64,000 nt of DNA from Ornithinibacillus gellani. GTDB taxonomy: Bacteria; Bacillota; Bacilli; Bacillales; Amphibacillaceae. The DNA lies in contig NZ_QTSZ01000037.1 in assembly GCF_003730295.1 (NCBI RefSeq), positions 62,001-126,000 of the forward strand. The letters are read 5' to 3'. Under the pieces are notes generated by a model. That model saw only the letters and a list, made by a program, of their open reading frames with translations, ran no database searches and was not told the DNA's origin. Positions within the stretch are counted from its first letter, which is position 1. Each line of letters opens with the position of its first letter. Both the position numbers and the translations under genes were made by a program. Positions 46,781 to 55,700 of the stretch are shown piece after piece.

Positions 46781-46884
46781 CAATTGACTTCCTACTATAA
46801 ATAATACCATACGTTGCTAGAAAATGGACTACGTTTTGTGATTCGAAATATAATTTTTGTCTGATTTGTAACAGCAATCCTATC

Positions 46885-47544
46885 TCAGGTGTTGCCCATT
46901 TCCTTTCGCCTTGCATCACGCTGCTTTTGAAAGCAGTAGCGAATAATTCGTTGTTTATCCTGTCTATGTATCGCAGTAAATTTAATGGATGCTAATGGGA
47001 CGGATTGTTCATAGCTACGAACATGCTCACCCTTAGCGTAAATATAATGTGGGTTAGCTCCATCCATCGGAATAACGAGACAGATATCCAAAGCATCTTT
47101 ATGAGGAATTTCATTATCTTCAGGTACGATCAATGACAATCCTCCTGCACTAATATCCGCAGTAACGGTGCTAAATGGCGCGAAATTTCCTCCAATCGAA
47201 TGAACAGCAACGTCTACAGCGGTTTCAATTCTAACATATTGCCTGCGTTGGATTCGTTCAATTTCCTCTGGTGCAGGCATCATCAATGCCAATGCTGGTA
47301 TGGGTAGATTTGCTTTACCTGCAATATAAGTTTTAAATTGATAAATACTTTGATCTTTATCGATATACGTAACAATAAATCTAGCGTGACGTGGAAAATA
47401 ATTTGTTCTTTTACTTAACTCATCAAAAGGATAATCGATAAAGATGTATTGCTCATTTTTTTCAATTATTTTGGAACGAAAGGTTTGTTTATCATAGGGA
47501 TGAGCTAGTAAAGTTTCCAGTTGCAGGGATGCACCGATTTGCAT
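46885..47544 (-). CDS. motI: PilZ-domain c-di-GMP receptor MotI (YpfA/DgrA)
   Basis: 219 residues from the ATG at 47542-47544, eight bases after GGAG. N-terminal YcgR-like domain (about 1-95), then PilZ with RRQYVRIE (RxxxR signature) and DISAGGLS (D/NxSxxG). In B. subtilis MotI binds c-di-GMP and disengages the flagellar stator. Together with cheR it points to motility control. Confidence 0.9.
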   Translation of the reverse strand: MQIGASLQLETLLAHPYDKQTFRSKIIEKNEQYIFIDYPFDELSKRTNYFPRHARFIVTYIDKDQSIYQFKTYIAGKANLPIPALALMMPAPEEIERIQRRQYVRIETAVDVAVHSIGGNFAPFSTVTADISAGGLSLIVPEDNEIPHKDALDICLVIPMDGANPHYIYAKGEHVRSYEQSVPLASIKFTAIHRQDKQRIIRYCFQKQRDARRKEMGNT

Positions 47545-47624
47545 AGACTTCACTCCTTGTTAATGGGTAAAAAGGCTTAATTATTATTTTTAATCATGCT
47601 TTATCCCTATTATTGCAGAAAAAT

Positions 47625-47657
47625 GAAAATAAGGAAAGGCTTTTTACCTTCCCTTAT
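47625..47657 (-). terminator. Terminator of sleB-ypeB
   Basis: TAAGGGAAGG...CCTTTCCTTA stem then TTTTCATTTTT on the minus strand, after the ypeB stop. Confidence 0.85.
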
Positions 47658-47672
47658 GACTAAATGGTTGTT

Positions 47673-49034
47673 TTATCCAATTAATCGAGTTAATATACCG
47701 GTGTATGCGACATTGGCTGCGCTCTTGCTAACTTTTTCAACTTTTTCCTCTCTGCCATCCATTGCATTAATAAAAATTCGGTAGGTATCATTTCCCATCG
47801 TACCTAGAAATTCATATGTTAATACTTCTTCACCTAAATCATTATCTATAATGGACAGATATTCTTCATGAATGGTAACATTTGGATTAACCATGTCTTT
47901 TGCTTCATCTGATGAAAGCTCTGGATTAGGGATATCACGTTTTGTATGATTCATGAAGAAGTTTCTAGATGCCATTCCTAATATTTCGCCATCATCTAAT
48001 GCAACCTTGATTTCAATGGCATCTGAATAAACTCTTACTCCATCCTGATGGTGAAGGAAAGAATAAACACCAATCGTATCATATTGGGAGCTGCGAAATA
48101 ATTTCATATCTGTAAAGTTATGCTTCTTTATATAATCTTCTGCTTTAACCAATCCCTCATGTAGGCTTAGCTCTTGTTTACCAATTTCCCTTGAAACTAA
48201 TAAGGATAATGGATGTCCCCCTTGTTCTGTAACATCAACATAAGCAGTTTTATTATCATCTTCGTAGGATATAGTATAGGTTGGAACATCTGCTCCTTTT
48301 CCACTTTTTACGACTTGTAATTGGCTTGTGTTTTTATTTAGCAAAGATTTACCGAGCTTTAAAGCCTCTTGTTTAGAAATTTTCTTTTCATCTAAATTTT
48401 TAAAGCTATGGGTTTGTGAAACAGTACCAAGTACGTTCGACTTTTCGTTTGCTTCTGCATATCCTTCTACCTTCTTTTCCACTGTTTTGAATCCATCGAT
48501 AATCGTATTATCCATTTGTTCATCAGCCGTCGCTAAAGCTAATTGTACATCCATCCAACGTAAATTATTTTCCAGTACATTTTTCTGTACTTGTCTAAGC
48601 TCCGACTTTATTTCTCCAGACTGTTTATATAAATTCTGTAAAGACTTTAATTCTTGATCGGATAGTGGTTCTTGATCTAAATCTCGTACAGCAGTTCGAT
48701 AGGTGAAATTTCCAATGTTAGATAAAAATTCTTCCGTTTTATTGAATGGTAAAAGGGTTAAAGGAAGCTGTCCGACATTAGACATAGCCTCCGAGGTGAG
48801 TCGCCAAATTTCAACTAATTGTGGTGAAATTCTATCCTTGGTATTCATCGCTAGCGTTGTCCCTATTTTATCGTGAAGCATATCCATATGGTAAGAAAGC
48901 TCATGAAAGGAGCGCTGGTATGTGTTCTCTGCTTGAATGAGTATTGCATTCTTCTCCTGATGCTCTTTATATCCCCAAAATGCAGTACCAGCAATTGCTA
49001 GTGACAGTATGGAGATTAGAATCCAGCGAAACAT
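47673..49034 (-). CDS. ypeB: Germination protein YpeB
   Basis: 453 residues. N-terminal membrane anchor (about 3-20), a long helical region, then three PepSY-like repeats in the C-terminal half (for example KQEALKLGKSLL, LVKAEDYIKKHNF). YpeB localises and holds SleB inactive in the spore. Follows sleB by 15 bases. Confidence 0.94.
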   Translation of the reverse strand: MFRWILISILSLAIAGTAFWGYKEHQEKNAILIQAENTYQRSFHELSYHMDMLHDKIGTTLAMNTKDRISPQLVEIWRLTSEAMSNVGQLPLTLLPFNKTEEFLSNIGNFTYRTAVRDLDQEPLSDQELKSLQNLYKQSGEIKSELRQVQKNVLENNLRWMDVQLALATADEQMDNTIIDGFKTVEKKVEGYAEANEKSNVLGTVSQTHSFKNLDEKKISKQEALKLGKSLLNKNTSQLQVVKSGKGADVPTYTISYEDDNKTAYVDVTEQGGHPLSLLVSREIGKQELSLHEGLVKAEDYIKKHNFTDMKLFRSSQYDTIGVYSFLHHQDGVRVYSDAIEIKVALDDGEILGMASRNFFMNHTKRDIPNPELSSDEAKDMVNPNVTIHEEYLSIIDNDLGEEVLTYEFLGTMGNDTYRIFINAMDGREEKVEKVSKSAANVAYTGILTRLIG

Positions 49035-49049
49035 AAAATTACCGCCTTT

Positions 49050-49838
49050 CTATTTACAAAATATATGCTTGCCAATTTGTTTGATTTGAGGTCGAGTCCA
49101 AATCCATGCCGATGTTGCTGTATCTGGATTAAAATAGTAGGTAGCATTACCAGTAGGATCCCAACCATTAATTGCATCTAATACTGCTTTTTTTGATGTT
49201 TCATTGGGTGTTAAATATATCTGACCATCTGCAACTGCTGTAAATGCTCTTGGTTCAAAAATAACACCTGCAATTGTATTTGGGAAAGTTGGGCTGTTTA
49301 CCCGATTTAGAATAACAGCAGCTACAGCCACTTGTCCTTCATATGGTTCCCCTCGTGCTTCCCCATGAACGGCATTTGCCATTAGATCAATGTCATTCTG
49401 GGAATAACCCTGTGGGGTTTGGTTAATGGAAGTTGTATTACCTGTATTGCCTTTTTCAGGTGCTTTATTTGACTGATTACTTCCTTGCGATTTTTCCTGC
49501 TCTGTTTGAACAGAATTACGATCAAATTTTGTTGCCTTTACTAATTTGTTCTTTGTCGTTTGGCCAGCAAGTCCATCTATTTCCAGACCGAATTCATATT
49601 GAAAGTTACGTAATGCCCAGTATGTTCTCCATCCAAAGATACCATCAATTGGACCAGTATAAAATCCGATATACTTTAATCTGGATTGCAGTTCAATAAC
49701 ATCTTCTCCAACCGCTCCATGTTGAATAACCTGTGGACTAAACGCATGTACGGTTTGTCTTTCTGTAGTCACTGTCGTTACTGCAATGCATAAGGTTATC
49801 ATGAGTAGCAATATGATTGGATTTTTATGATCATTCAT
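49050..49838 (-). CDS. sleB: Spore cortex-lytic enzyme SleB
   Basis: 262 residues from the ATG at 49836-49838 after GGAGG (B. subtilis SleB is about 305). N-terminal signal segment, a peptidoglycan-binding domain (about 36-96: LQSRLKYIGFYTGPIDGIFG), a short Gln/Asn linker, and the hydrolase domain LMANAVHGEARGEPYEGQVAVAAV with the catalytic Glu. A lytic transglycosylase on muramic-lactam cortex during germination. The linker is shorter than usual. Confidence 0.95.
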   Translation of the reverse strand: MNDHKNPIILLLMITLCIAVTTVTTERQTVHAFSPQVIQHGAVGEDVIELQSRLKYIGFYTGPIDGIFGWRTYWALRNFQYEFGLEIDGLAGQTTKNKLVKATKFDRNSVQTEQEKSQGSNQSNKAPEKGNTGNTTSINQTPQGYSQNDIDLMANAVHGEARGEPYEGQVAVAAVILNRVNSPTFPNTIAGVIFEPRAFTAVADGQIYLTPNETSKKAVLDAINGWDPTGNATYYFNPDTATSAWIWTRPQIKQIGKHIFCK

Positions 49839-49943
49839 GCTTATTCCTCCCACTTTTGTCCTAAAGCTCCTGCTATCTATTTTTCGATAGATGTTATATT
49901 TTATACATGTAAGGGATGTTTATTTTGGAAGGAATCGCTTGAA

Positions 49944-49995
49944 CTAAAATCGGCATCCGAAATTAGCAGTTTATATGCTGCCATTTAGGATGCCG
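49944..49995 (-). terminator. Terminator after prsW
   Basis: CGGCATCC...GGATGCCG with inner pairing GCAGCATA/CTGC on the minus strand, then ATTTTAG. Confidence 0.75.
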
Positions 49996-50014
49996 CTAAA
50001 GATACATAGATCAT

Positions 50015-50686
50015 TTATGCTTGTTTTTTCATGGTCTGTTTTTGATAGGAACTGGATTTATTTGCTGATCGTACACGCTGTAGCCCAAATATCCAAAGTA
50101 CAATCATGAATGGGATCAGTATAAAGAGCCAATCGGTTTCTACCGCTTTTAAAATATAATTATAGGAACCATGTAATAAAAATGGGATTAGAAATGCAAG
50201 TAAAAAGTTTCTTTTCTGATATGCTGGCTGCATTTTTGCCTTACCAAAATGGTACCCCATGATGACACCAAACAAAGCATGGGAGGAAACCGGGAAGATA
50301 GCTCTAGTAAATGCATAGCCAATGCCATTGACAAACAAATATAAAATATTTTCGACTGTAGCAAAACCAAGACTGATAGAAACAGCATAAACTATTCCAT
50401 CGTAATGTGCGTCAAATTCTGTATGATGATAAATGACATAAATAAATACAAACCATTTAAAAAATTCTTCGGTAAATGCGATAATAAAGAAGGATTGGAT
50501 AAAGTGTTGATCCACCCCTTCTGTTGTAAATGTATATTGAATAAACATGATTGGAAAAACGAGCAGTGCACCAATAATGAATGTACGAATAATTAAAGGA
50601 ATTGGCTCTGAAATCCTGTCCTTTAAATAGAAAAAGGACAAGAGTGCTAGTGCAGGTGCTATTCCAGCTGAGAATATGGCAAACAT
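50015..50686 (-). CDS. prsW: Intramembrane protease PrsW
   Basis: 223 residues with about seven membrane segments. M82-type motifs: FTEEFFKWFVF (Glu-Glu pair), ATVENILYL and SSHALFGVIMGYHFG (His). In B. subtilis PrsW makes the site-1 cut in anti-sigma-W RsiW under envelope stress. RsiW is not in this window. Located between sleB and ansA. Confidence 0.92.
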   Translation of the reverse strand: MFAIFSAGIAPALALLSFFYLKDRISEPIPLIIRTFIIGALLVFPIMFIQYTFTTEGVDQHFIQSFFIIAFTEEFFKWFVFIYVIYHHTEFDAHYDGIVYAVSISLGFATVENILYLFVNGIGYAFTRAIFPVSSHALFGVIMGYHFGKAKMQPAYQKRNFLLAFLIPFLLHGSYNYILKAVETDWLFILIPFMIVLWIFGLQRVRSANKSSSYQKQTMKKQA

Positions 50687-50775
50687 ATCTGCAAACCTCT
50701 TTCTGAGTCTATTATACTAATCGTACCATGCAATAGAGGTAATGAAAATAAAAATAATAATGGTAGGTGTTTTGG

Positions 50776-51750
50776 ATGAAAAAAATCGCAATTATTCATA
50801 CAGGTGGTACTATTTCTATGGTTGAAAATAAGCAGACAGGTGTCGTCCAGCAAACAACAGAAGATCATCCACTTCACGCAAGTACGCCTTTACTAGGTAA
50901 ATATGCTGATGTAGATGAATATAACGTATTCTCCCTTCCTTCTCCCCAAATTACTCCAAAGCATATGCTTGAATTAGCAAAGCTGGTGGAAGCTAAATTG
51001 GATGATTATGATGGATTTGTCATTACGCATGGCACGGATACATTGGAGGAGACGGCATATTTTTTAGATCTTGTTTTAGAGACAAATAAGCCAGTGGTTA
51101 TTACTGGGGCAATGCGGTCTAGTAATGAAATTGGTTCGGATGCACTATACAATTTAATAAGTTCTGTTCGAACAGCTATCAATGCGGAATCTAGGGAAAA
51201 AGGTGTACTTGTTGTGATGAATGATGAAGTGCATACGGCAAGTAATGTCACCAAAACAGCAACGAGCAATATTGCAACGTTTCAAAGCCCGCAATATGGC
51301 CCAATCGGTTTGCTTACGAAGGATTCAGTTATTTATAAGCATCATCCAATCCGATCATCTACACTTCGAGTAGAAGAAATGAATAAAAATGTTATACTTT
51401 TAAAGGCTTTTGCCGGTATGGATTTAACTTTTATGCAGGCAATGAAGAATTTACAACCTGATGGTTTGGTTATTGAAGGATTTGGGCAAGGGAATTTACC
51501 AAAGCAAATTTTACCTGCTATCCAGGACATGCTATTAGAGAAAATTCCAATTGTACTTGTTTCTAGATGTTATCAGGGAATTGTTCAGCCTACTTATGCC
51601 TATGCGGGTGGTGGCAAACAGCTAAGGGATATGGGTGTGATTTTCACCAATGGATTAACGGGCCCAAAAGCACGTTTAAAGCTGTTAACAGTTTTGGAAA
51701 CGACCAGTAATATGAATGAAATAAAATACTTATTTGAAAAAACCTATTAA
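50776..51750 (+). CDS. ansA: L-asparaginase (type I-like)
   Basis: 324 residues from the ATG at 50776; a GTG nine bases upstream is less likely. Hydrolyses asparagine to aspartate and ammonia. Both catalytic Thr motifs are present: IIHTGGTISM and VITHGTDTLEETA; GMDLTFMQAMK follows. Cytoplasmic (no signal peptide). The B. subtilis ansA gene lies elsewhere with ansB, so the place between prsW and bdr differs from that species. Confidence 0.92.
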   Translation: MKKIAIIHTGGTISMVENKQTGVVQQTTEDHPLHASTPLLGKYADVDEYNVFSLPSPQITPKHMLELAKLVEAKLDDYDGFVITHGTDTLEETAYFLDLVLETNKPVVITGAMRSSNEIGSDALYNLISSVRTAINAESREKGVLVVMNDEVHTASNVTKTATSNIATFQSPQYGPIGLLTKDSVIYKHHPIRSSTLRVEEMNKNVILLKAFAGMDLTFMQAMKNLQPDGLVIEGFGQGNLPKQILPAIQDMLLEKIPIVLVSRCYQGIVQPTYAYAGGGKQLRDMGVIFTNGLTGPKARLKLLTVLETTSNMNEIKYLFEKTY

Positions 51751-51822
51751 GTTTTGACTCTTCTCCGCTCTGACATGCAGACAAAATATCGTCTAGAAAG
51801 AAATACAGTGAAACACAATAAC

Positions 51823-52140
51823 AGGAGTTGAGACAAAACTAATTCTATCCAATCATCAAGCGAACCATTCATAAGTAGAATACCTCGCTCCAGGAATATA
51901 CTTTGCTTACAGTACTACGGGTACGAGCGCAAGCGCAGCCCCAGGACGTCGCGATTTTCTGGTTCGCTTTGCGGGGTCTTATATGGCTCTTTGTTCCCAC
52001 AGGACAGGGTTGCTGCAGTGATGTATCGAACGCAGAAAAAGCGCATTGCATTTTCAATTGGTCCAGGTATATTCCCGGAGCTGATTCAGTCGTTTATTCG
52101 TCTTTTTAACTGATATTTTGAGTTATGACCCAGCTCCCTT
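51823..52140. repeat. GC-richer foldback element (possible MITE or structured repeat)
   Basis: Outer imperfect inverted repeat: AGGAGTTGAGACAAAACT (51823-51840) against AGTTATGACCCAGCTCCC (52121-52138). Inner pair: GCTCCAGGAATATA (51887-51900) against TATATTCCCGGAGC (52068-52081), 13 of 14 matching. The centre (51925-52010) is GC-rich with CGCAAGCG/CGCTTTGCG pairing. No ORF longer than about 68 codons and none with a ribosome-binding site. Its composition differs from the surrounding DNA. In 51751-51822 and 52141-52214 I see nothing. Confidence 0.65.
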
Positions 52141-52214
52141 CTATTTTTTTGGAGCAATTTCGCGGTCCATCAATCTACCGCACCGGCCCCAGCTAATAAA
52201 GAAAGAAATTCACC

Positions 52215-52262
52215 ATAAAAAAGGTCATGTTTTTCTTTTCGTAAGAAACATGACCTTTTTAT
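52215..52262. terminator. Bidirectional terminator between ansA and bdr
   Basis: AAAAAGGTCATGTTT...AAACATGACCTTTTT, a 15-bp perfect stem with A- and T-runs, suited to either strand. It is more than 450 bases from ansA and about 110 from bdr, so mainly serves bdr. Confidence 0.88.
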
Positions 52263-52370
52263 TCATAATAAGAGACTCGTCTTCCTAAGAATAGCGGAGC
52301 AAGCTCATCCGTTGATGATCTAACCCTGTTTTATATATCATTCAGTACCCCATTATTTACTCATAGATGG

Positions 52371-53351
52371 TTATTTCATTTTATTTAGAATATCGTTGGC
52401 AATTACTTCTCCGTGAAATCTGCCATTCTCAATAAAAATCTCATTGTTATTATAACCAGCGGCAATGACGCCAGCTATATATAAATTAGTCAAGTTGGTC
52501 TCATAAGTAGCTTCATTAAATGTGGGTTTTCCTGTATTTGAATCATATGTTATTCCAATATTTGATAAAAATTTGATATCAGGCTTATATCCAGTCATGG
52601 CGAACACAAAATCATTATCTACTTCATGTGTCTTCCCATTCACCTGATAAATCACTTTGTCGGCTGTAATTTCAGTTGGATGTGCTTGAAATGCCATATG
52701 AATGAGATCTTTCTTAACAAGCGCGTCAAAATCAGGAAGAATCCATGGTTTGATACTTGGTGAATAATCATTTCCACGATAAAGAACTGTAATATTTGCA
52801 CCTGCTTTATAAAGCTCAAGTGCTGCATCTACTGCAGAATTTTTACCACCTATGATAGTAACGTTTTTCCGATAATACGCATGTGCCTCTTTGAAATAAT
52901 GCATGACTTTAGGCAATTCTTCACCCGGTATATCCATATAATTTGGCTGATCATAGTAACCTGTAGCCAAAATAACATATGTTGCTTGATATTGTTTTTG
53001 CTGCCCATCTCCTGTAATAACCTTTAATTGGTATCCAGTGCTTGTCTGAATGACTTCATTTACCAATTCAAAGGAATGGACCCGTATATCACTTCTTTGA
53101 GCAACTGCACGATAATAAGCTAAGGCTTCATTACGAACGGGTTTTTGTCTTTCCGAAATAAACGGATAAGAGCCAATTTCTAGTTTCTCACTTGAGCTAA
53201 AAAACGTTTGATGAGTAGGAAAATTGTAAATCGTATTTACGATATTTCCTTTTTCAATAATTAATGGATTGATACCTTGTTTTTGCAGTTCCATTGCGCA
53301 GGACATCCCACAAGGTCCTGCTCCAACAATAATTACATTTTCTTCTTGCAT
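52371..53351 (-). CDS. bdr: Bacillithiol disulfide reductase (YpdA)
   Basis: 326 residues, FAD/NADPH-dependent thioredoxin-reductase-like fold without the CxxC pair. VGAGPCGMSCAMELQ carries Cys14, the residue reported as catalytic in YpdA/Bdr; IGGKNSAVDAALELY is the NADPH loop; ATGYYDQP and the C-terminal YIAGVIAAG are present. It reduces oxidised bacillithiol. BshA at 17-18 kb makes the first intermediate of the same thiol. Confidence 0.95.
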   Translation of the reverse strand: MQEENVIIVGAGPCGMSCAMELQKQGINPLIIEKGNIVNTIYNFPTHQTFFSSSEKLEIGSYPFISERQKPVRNEALAYYRAVAQRSDIRVHSFELVNEVIQTSTGYQLKVITGDGQQKQYQATYVILATGYYDQPNYMDIPGEELPKVMHYFKEAHAYYRKNVTIIGGKNSAVDAALELYKAGANITVLYRGNDYSPSIKPWILPDFDALVKKDLIHMAFQAHPTEITADKVIYQVNGKTHEVDNDFVFAMTGYKPDIKFLSNIGITYDSNTGKPTFNEATYETNLTNLYIAGVIAAGYNNNEIFIENGRFHGEVIANDILNKMK

Positions 53352-53397
53352 GATGACGCACTTCCTTCTAATCTAGTGGTACAATATGTGTATTAGA

Positions 53398-53440
53398 ATG
53401 AAAAAACTCCTATCGATATACATAGATAAGAGTTTTTTCT
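53398..53440 (-). terminator. Terminator after gudB
   Basis: AAAAAACTC-TTATC...GATAG-GAGTTTTTT on the minus strand, between gudB and bdr. Confidence 0.85.
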
Positions 53441-53486
53441 TTATCAAATCGACGTCCCAACAACATATATTGGGAAAATACTATGA

Positions 53487-54767
53487 TTAAATCCAGCCAC
53501 GGAAGCGGGATGCTTCAGCCATTTTTCTAACACCGACCATATAAGCGGCTAAGCGCATGTCAACCCGGCGTGTCTCCGCAGTATTATAGATTGTATTAAA
53601 TGCCTTAATCATAGATGCATGTAATTTTTCATCAATTTCCTCTTCAGTCCAATAATATCCTTGATTATTTTGTACCCATTCAAAATAGGAAACCGTTACT
53701 CCACCTGCAGATGCTAAAACATCCGGTACGAGTAAGATACCTCTGTCAGTCAATATCTTTGTTGCTTCCATTGTTGTAGGTCCATTCGCAGCCTCAACAA
53801 CTATATTTGCTTTTATTTGATGCGCATTTTCTGCAGTAATTTGATTCTCTACAGCAGCAGGAACCAAAATATCACAATCTAGCTCTAGTAATTCTTTATT
53901 GGTAATTGTATTATCAAATAGTTTGGTAACTGTCCCGAAGCTATCACGGCGATCCAGTAAATAATCGATATCTAATCCATTTGGATCATGTAATGCACCG
54001 TATGCATCTGAAATACCTACCACTTTAGCACCGGCATCATGTAAGAATTTGGATAGGAAACTACCAGCATTTCCAAAGCCTTGGATGACTACCCTTGCAC
54101 CTTTCACGTCGATGCCACGTTTTTTGGCTGCTTCATTAATGACAATGGTTACACCTTTTGCTGTTGCAGACTCTCTACCATGGGAACCGCCAAGAACAAT
54201 AGGTTTACCCGTAATGAATCCTGGACTATTGAATTCATCTATTCGGCTATATTCATCCATCATCCATGCCATAATCTGGGAGTTGGTAAACACATCTGGC
54301 GCAGGTATATCTTTTGTTGGTCCTACAACCTGGCTAATTGCGCGAACATAGCCGCGACTTAAGCCTTCCAGCTCTCTGAATGACATCTCCCGAGGATCGC
54401 AAATGATACCACCTTTACCTCCACCATATGGTAAATCAACAATCCCTGCCTTTAGACTCATCCAAATAGCAAGTGCGTTCACTTCCACTTCTGTAACATC
54501 TGGATGAAAACGAACCCCACCTTTAGTCGGACCTACCGCATCATTGTGTTGTGCGCGATAACCAGTGAATACTTTGATGGATCCATCGTCCATTCGAACT
54601 GGAATTCTAACCTTCAACATACGGATAGAATCCTTTAGTAATTCATACACTTCATCAGGATAACCCAGCCTTTCTAAGGCGGTTTTTACAACAGCTCTTG
54701 TCGATGTTAATACATCCATTTTTTGATTTTCCCCTTTTGTTGAATCTGCTGCTTTGTCGGCTCCCAT
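53487..54767 (-). CDS. gudB: NAD-specific glutamate dehydrogenase
   Basis: 426 residues. Oxidises glutamate to 2-oxoglutarate and ammonia. GPTKGGVRFHPDVT, LPYGGGKGGII (catalytic Lys), KDIPAPDVFT and VVIQGFGNAGSFLS (NAD site) are intact, and I see no duplicated triplet like the inactivating one in laboratory B. subtilis gudB. By place between ypdA and mecB it is gudB; rocG is the closest alternative. ATG after AGGAGGT. Confidence 0.95.
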   Translation of the reverse strand: MGADKAADSTKGENQKMDVLTSTRAVVKTALERLGYPDEVYELLKDSIRMLKVRIPVRMDDGSIKVFTGYRAQHNDAVGPTKGGVRFHPDVTEVEVNALAIWMSLKAGIVDLPYGGGKGGIICDPREMSFRELEGLSRGYVRAISQVVGPTKDIPAPDVFTNSQIMAWMMDEYSRIDEFNSPGFITGKPIVLGGSHGRESATAKGVTIVINEAAKKRGIDVKGARVVIQGFGNAGSFLSKFLHDAGAKVVGISDAYGALHDPNGLDIDYLLDRRDSFGTVTKLFDNTITNKELLELDCDILVPAAVENQITAENAHQIKANIVVEAANGPTTMEATKILTDRGILLVPDVLASAGGVTVSYFEWVQNNQGYYWTEEEIDEKLHASMIKAFNTIYNTAETRRVDMRLAAYMVGVRKMAEASRFRGWI

Positions 54768-54825
54768 GAATTTACCTCCTAGAGTATCTGATTAAATGAT
54801 TTTATAATAGCTTTGCTCAGTGATT

Positions 54826-54853
54826 AGTATACACCTTCATAATAAATATGCAA
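54826..54853 (-). promoter_or_regulatory. Promoter candidate for gudB
   Basis: TTGCAT, 16 bases, TATACT on the minus strand about 58 bases before the gudB start. Confidence 0.55.
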
Positions 54854-54890
54854 TATAATAAGTTAATCTTTTTGAGATTTCATCACGGTT

Positions 54891-54904
54891 TGAAAACGCT
54901 TCCT
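54891..54904. promoter_or_regulatory. CcpA cre-like site upstream of gudB
   Basis: TGAAAACGCTTCCT matches 12 of 14 positions of the usual cre consensus TGWAANCGNTNWCA. It lies about 40 bases upstream of the gudB -35. Confidence 0.45.
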
Positions 54905-55023
54905 TGTTTGTGATTATATCCGATAATAATTGCATATTATTTATGGCAAAAGCTTCCAATGTTCTCCAAATTTAGTATGTTTAACCTATTATAAGACTGA
55001 ACAGCCATTTTTTTGATGTATTT

Positions 55024-55599
55024 CTAAAAAAATGAATTAATTTGTTTGACCGCATTCGCGTCCATAATGACTTTACCATATTCTTTCAAACGATGAGAAG
55101 TTATGATACTTGGCGAACCATATTCAGACATGACTGCAATAATGTCATCCTTATTTTTTGAAGGGAAATCCGCTTCCTCCAGGAGCATATAGTAGCGTTC
55201 ATCCATATGGTATACACTACCACCTTGTAATTGCATTGTTTCTAAACATGCGGCGACTTGGATAACATATTCAAAATCATGAAATGAGAACATTAGCTCT
55301 TTACTTTCGTCTAATGTAACCTTCATTTCAATGTAATCCTCTTCTACATCCAATTCATCTAGCTTTTGGGTGACCGTTACATGCATTCCCTGTGCTTGCA
55401 TCAAATGAACTTGAACAATTAATTTCCCTTCTAATTCAAAACCGAGTTCATCACTTGCTTCATACATCATATCGCTGAATAGATTTTGGATACCATTTAC
55501 ATCATACCATAGGTCTTCCTTGGTAAAGCCACGGTCAACCAGGTCATCAAAGGTTAAGAAAATAGTAAATTGATCTTTGGATAACCGTTCTATACGCAT
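55024..55599 (-). CDS. mecB: Adaptor protein MecB (MecA paralogue, YpbH)
   Basis: 191 residues (B. subtilis YpbH 194). N-terminal MecA domain MRIERLSKDQFTIFLTFDDL, an acidic linker, and the C-terminal domain (FHDFEYVIQVAACLE, EYGKVIMDANAVKQI) that docks on ClpC. MecA-type adaptors hand ComK and MurAA-like clients to ClpCP. Called mecB by synteny with gudB; if the genome has no other copy it would act as MecA. Confidence 0.88.
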   Translation of the reverse strand: MRIERLSKDQFTIFLTFDDLVDRGFTKEDLWYDVNGIQNLFSDMMYEASDELGFELEGKLIVQVHLMQAQGMHVTVTQKLDELDVEEDYIEMKVTLDESKELMFSFHDFEYVIQVAACLETMQLQGGSVYHMDERYYMLLEEADFPSKNKDDIIAVMSEYGSPSIITSHRLKEYGKVIMDANAVKQINSFF

Positions 55600-55700
55600 A
55601 TAGCATCCCCCCTAATCATACCTGTCAATAATTAACACCTTACTTACATTCCAATACATCTACAAGCTAATTGCTTAGCTTAGCATATTATATGCGAGAT

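Noticed and set aside
51903-52109. 68-codon plus-strand ORF (and its minus-strand partner) in the foldback element
   Set aside because: Cysteine/tryptophan-rich nonsense-like peptide without a ribosome-binding site, caused by the GC-rich palindrome.
53487-54767. Possible inactivating duplication in gudB as in laboratory B. subtilis
   Set aside because: Active-site regions read through normally and no nine-base direct repeat was noticed in the coding sequence.
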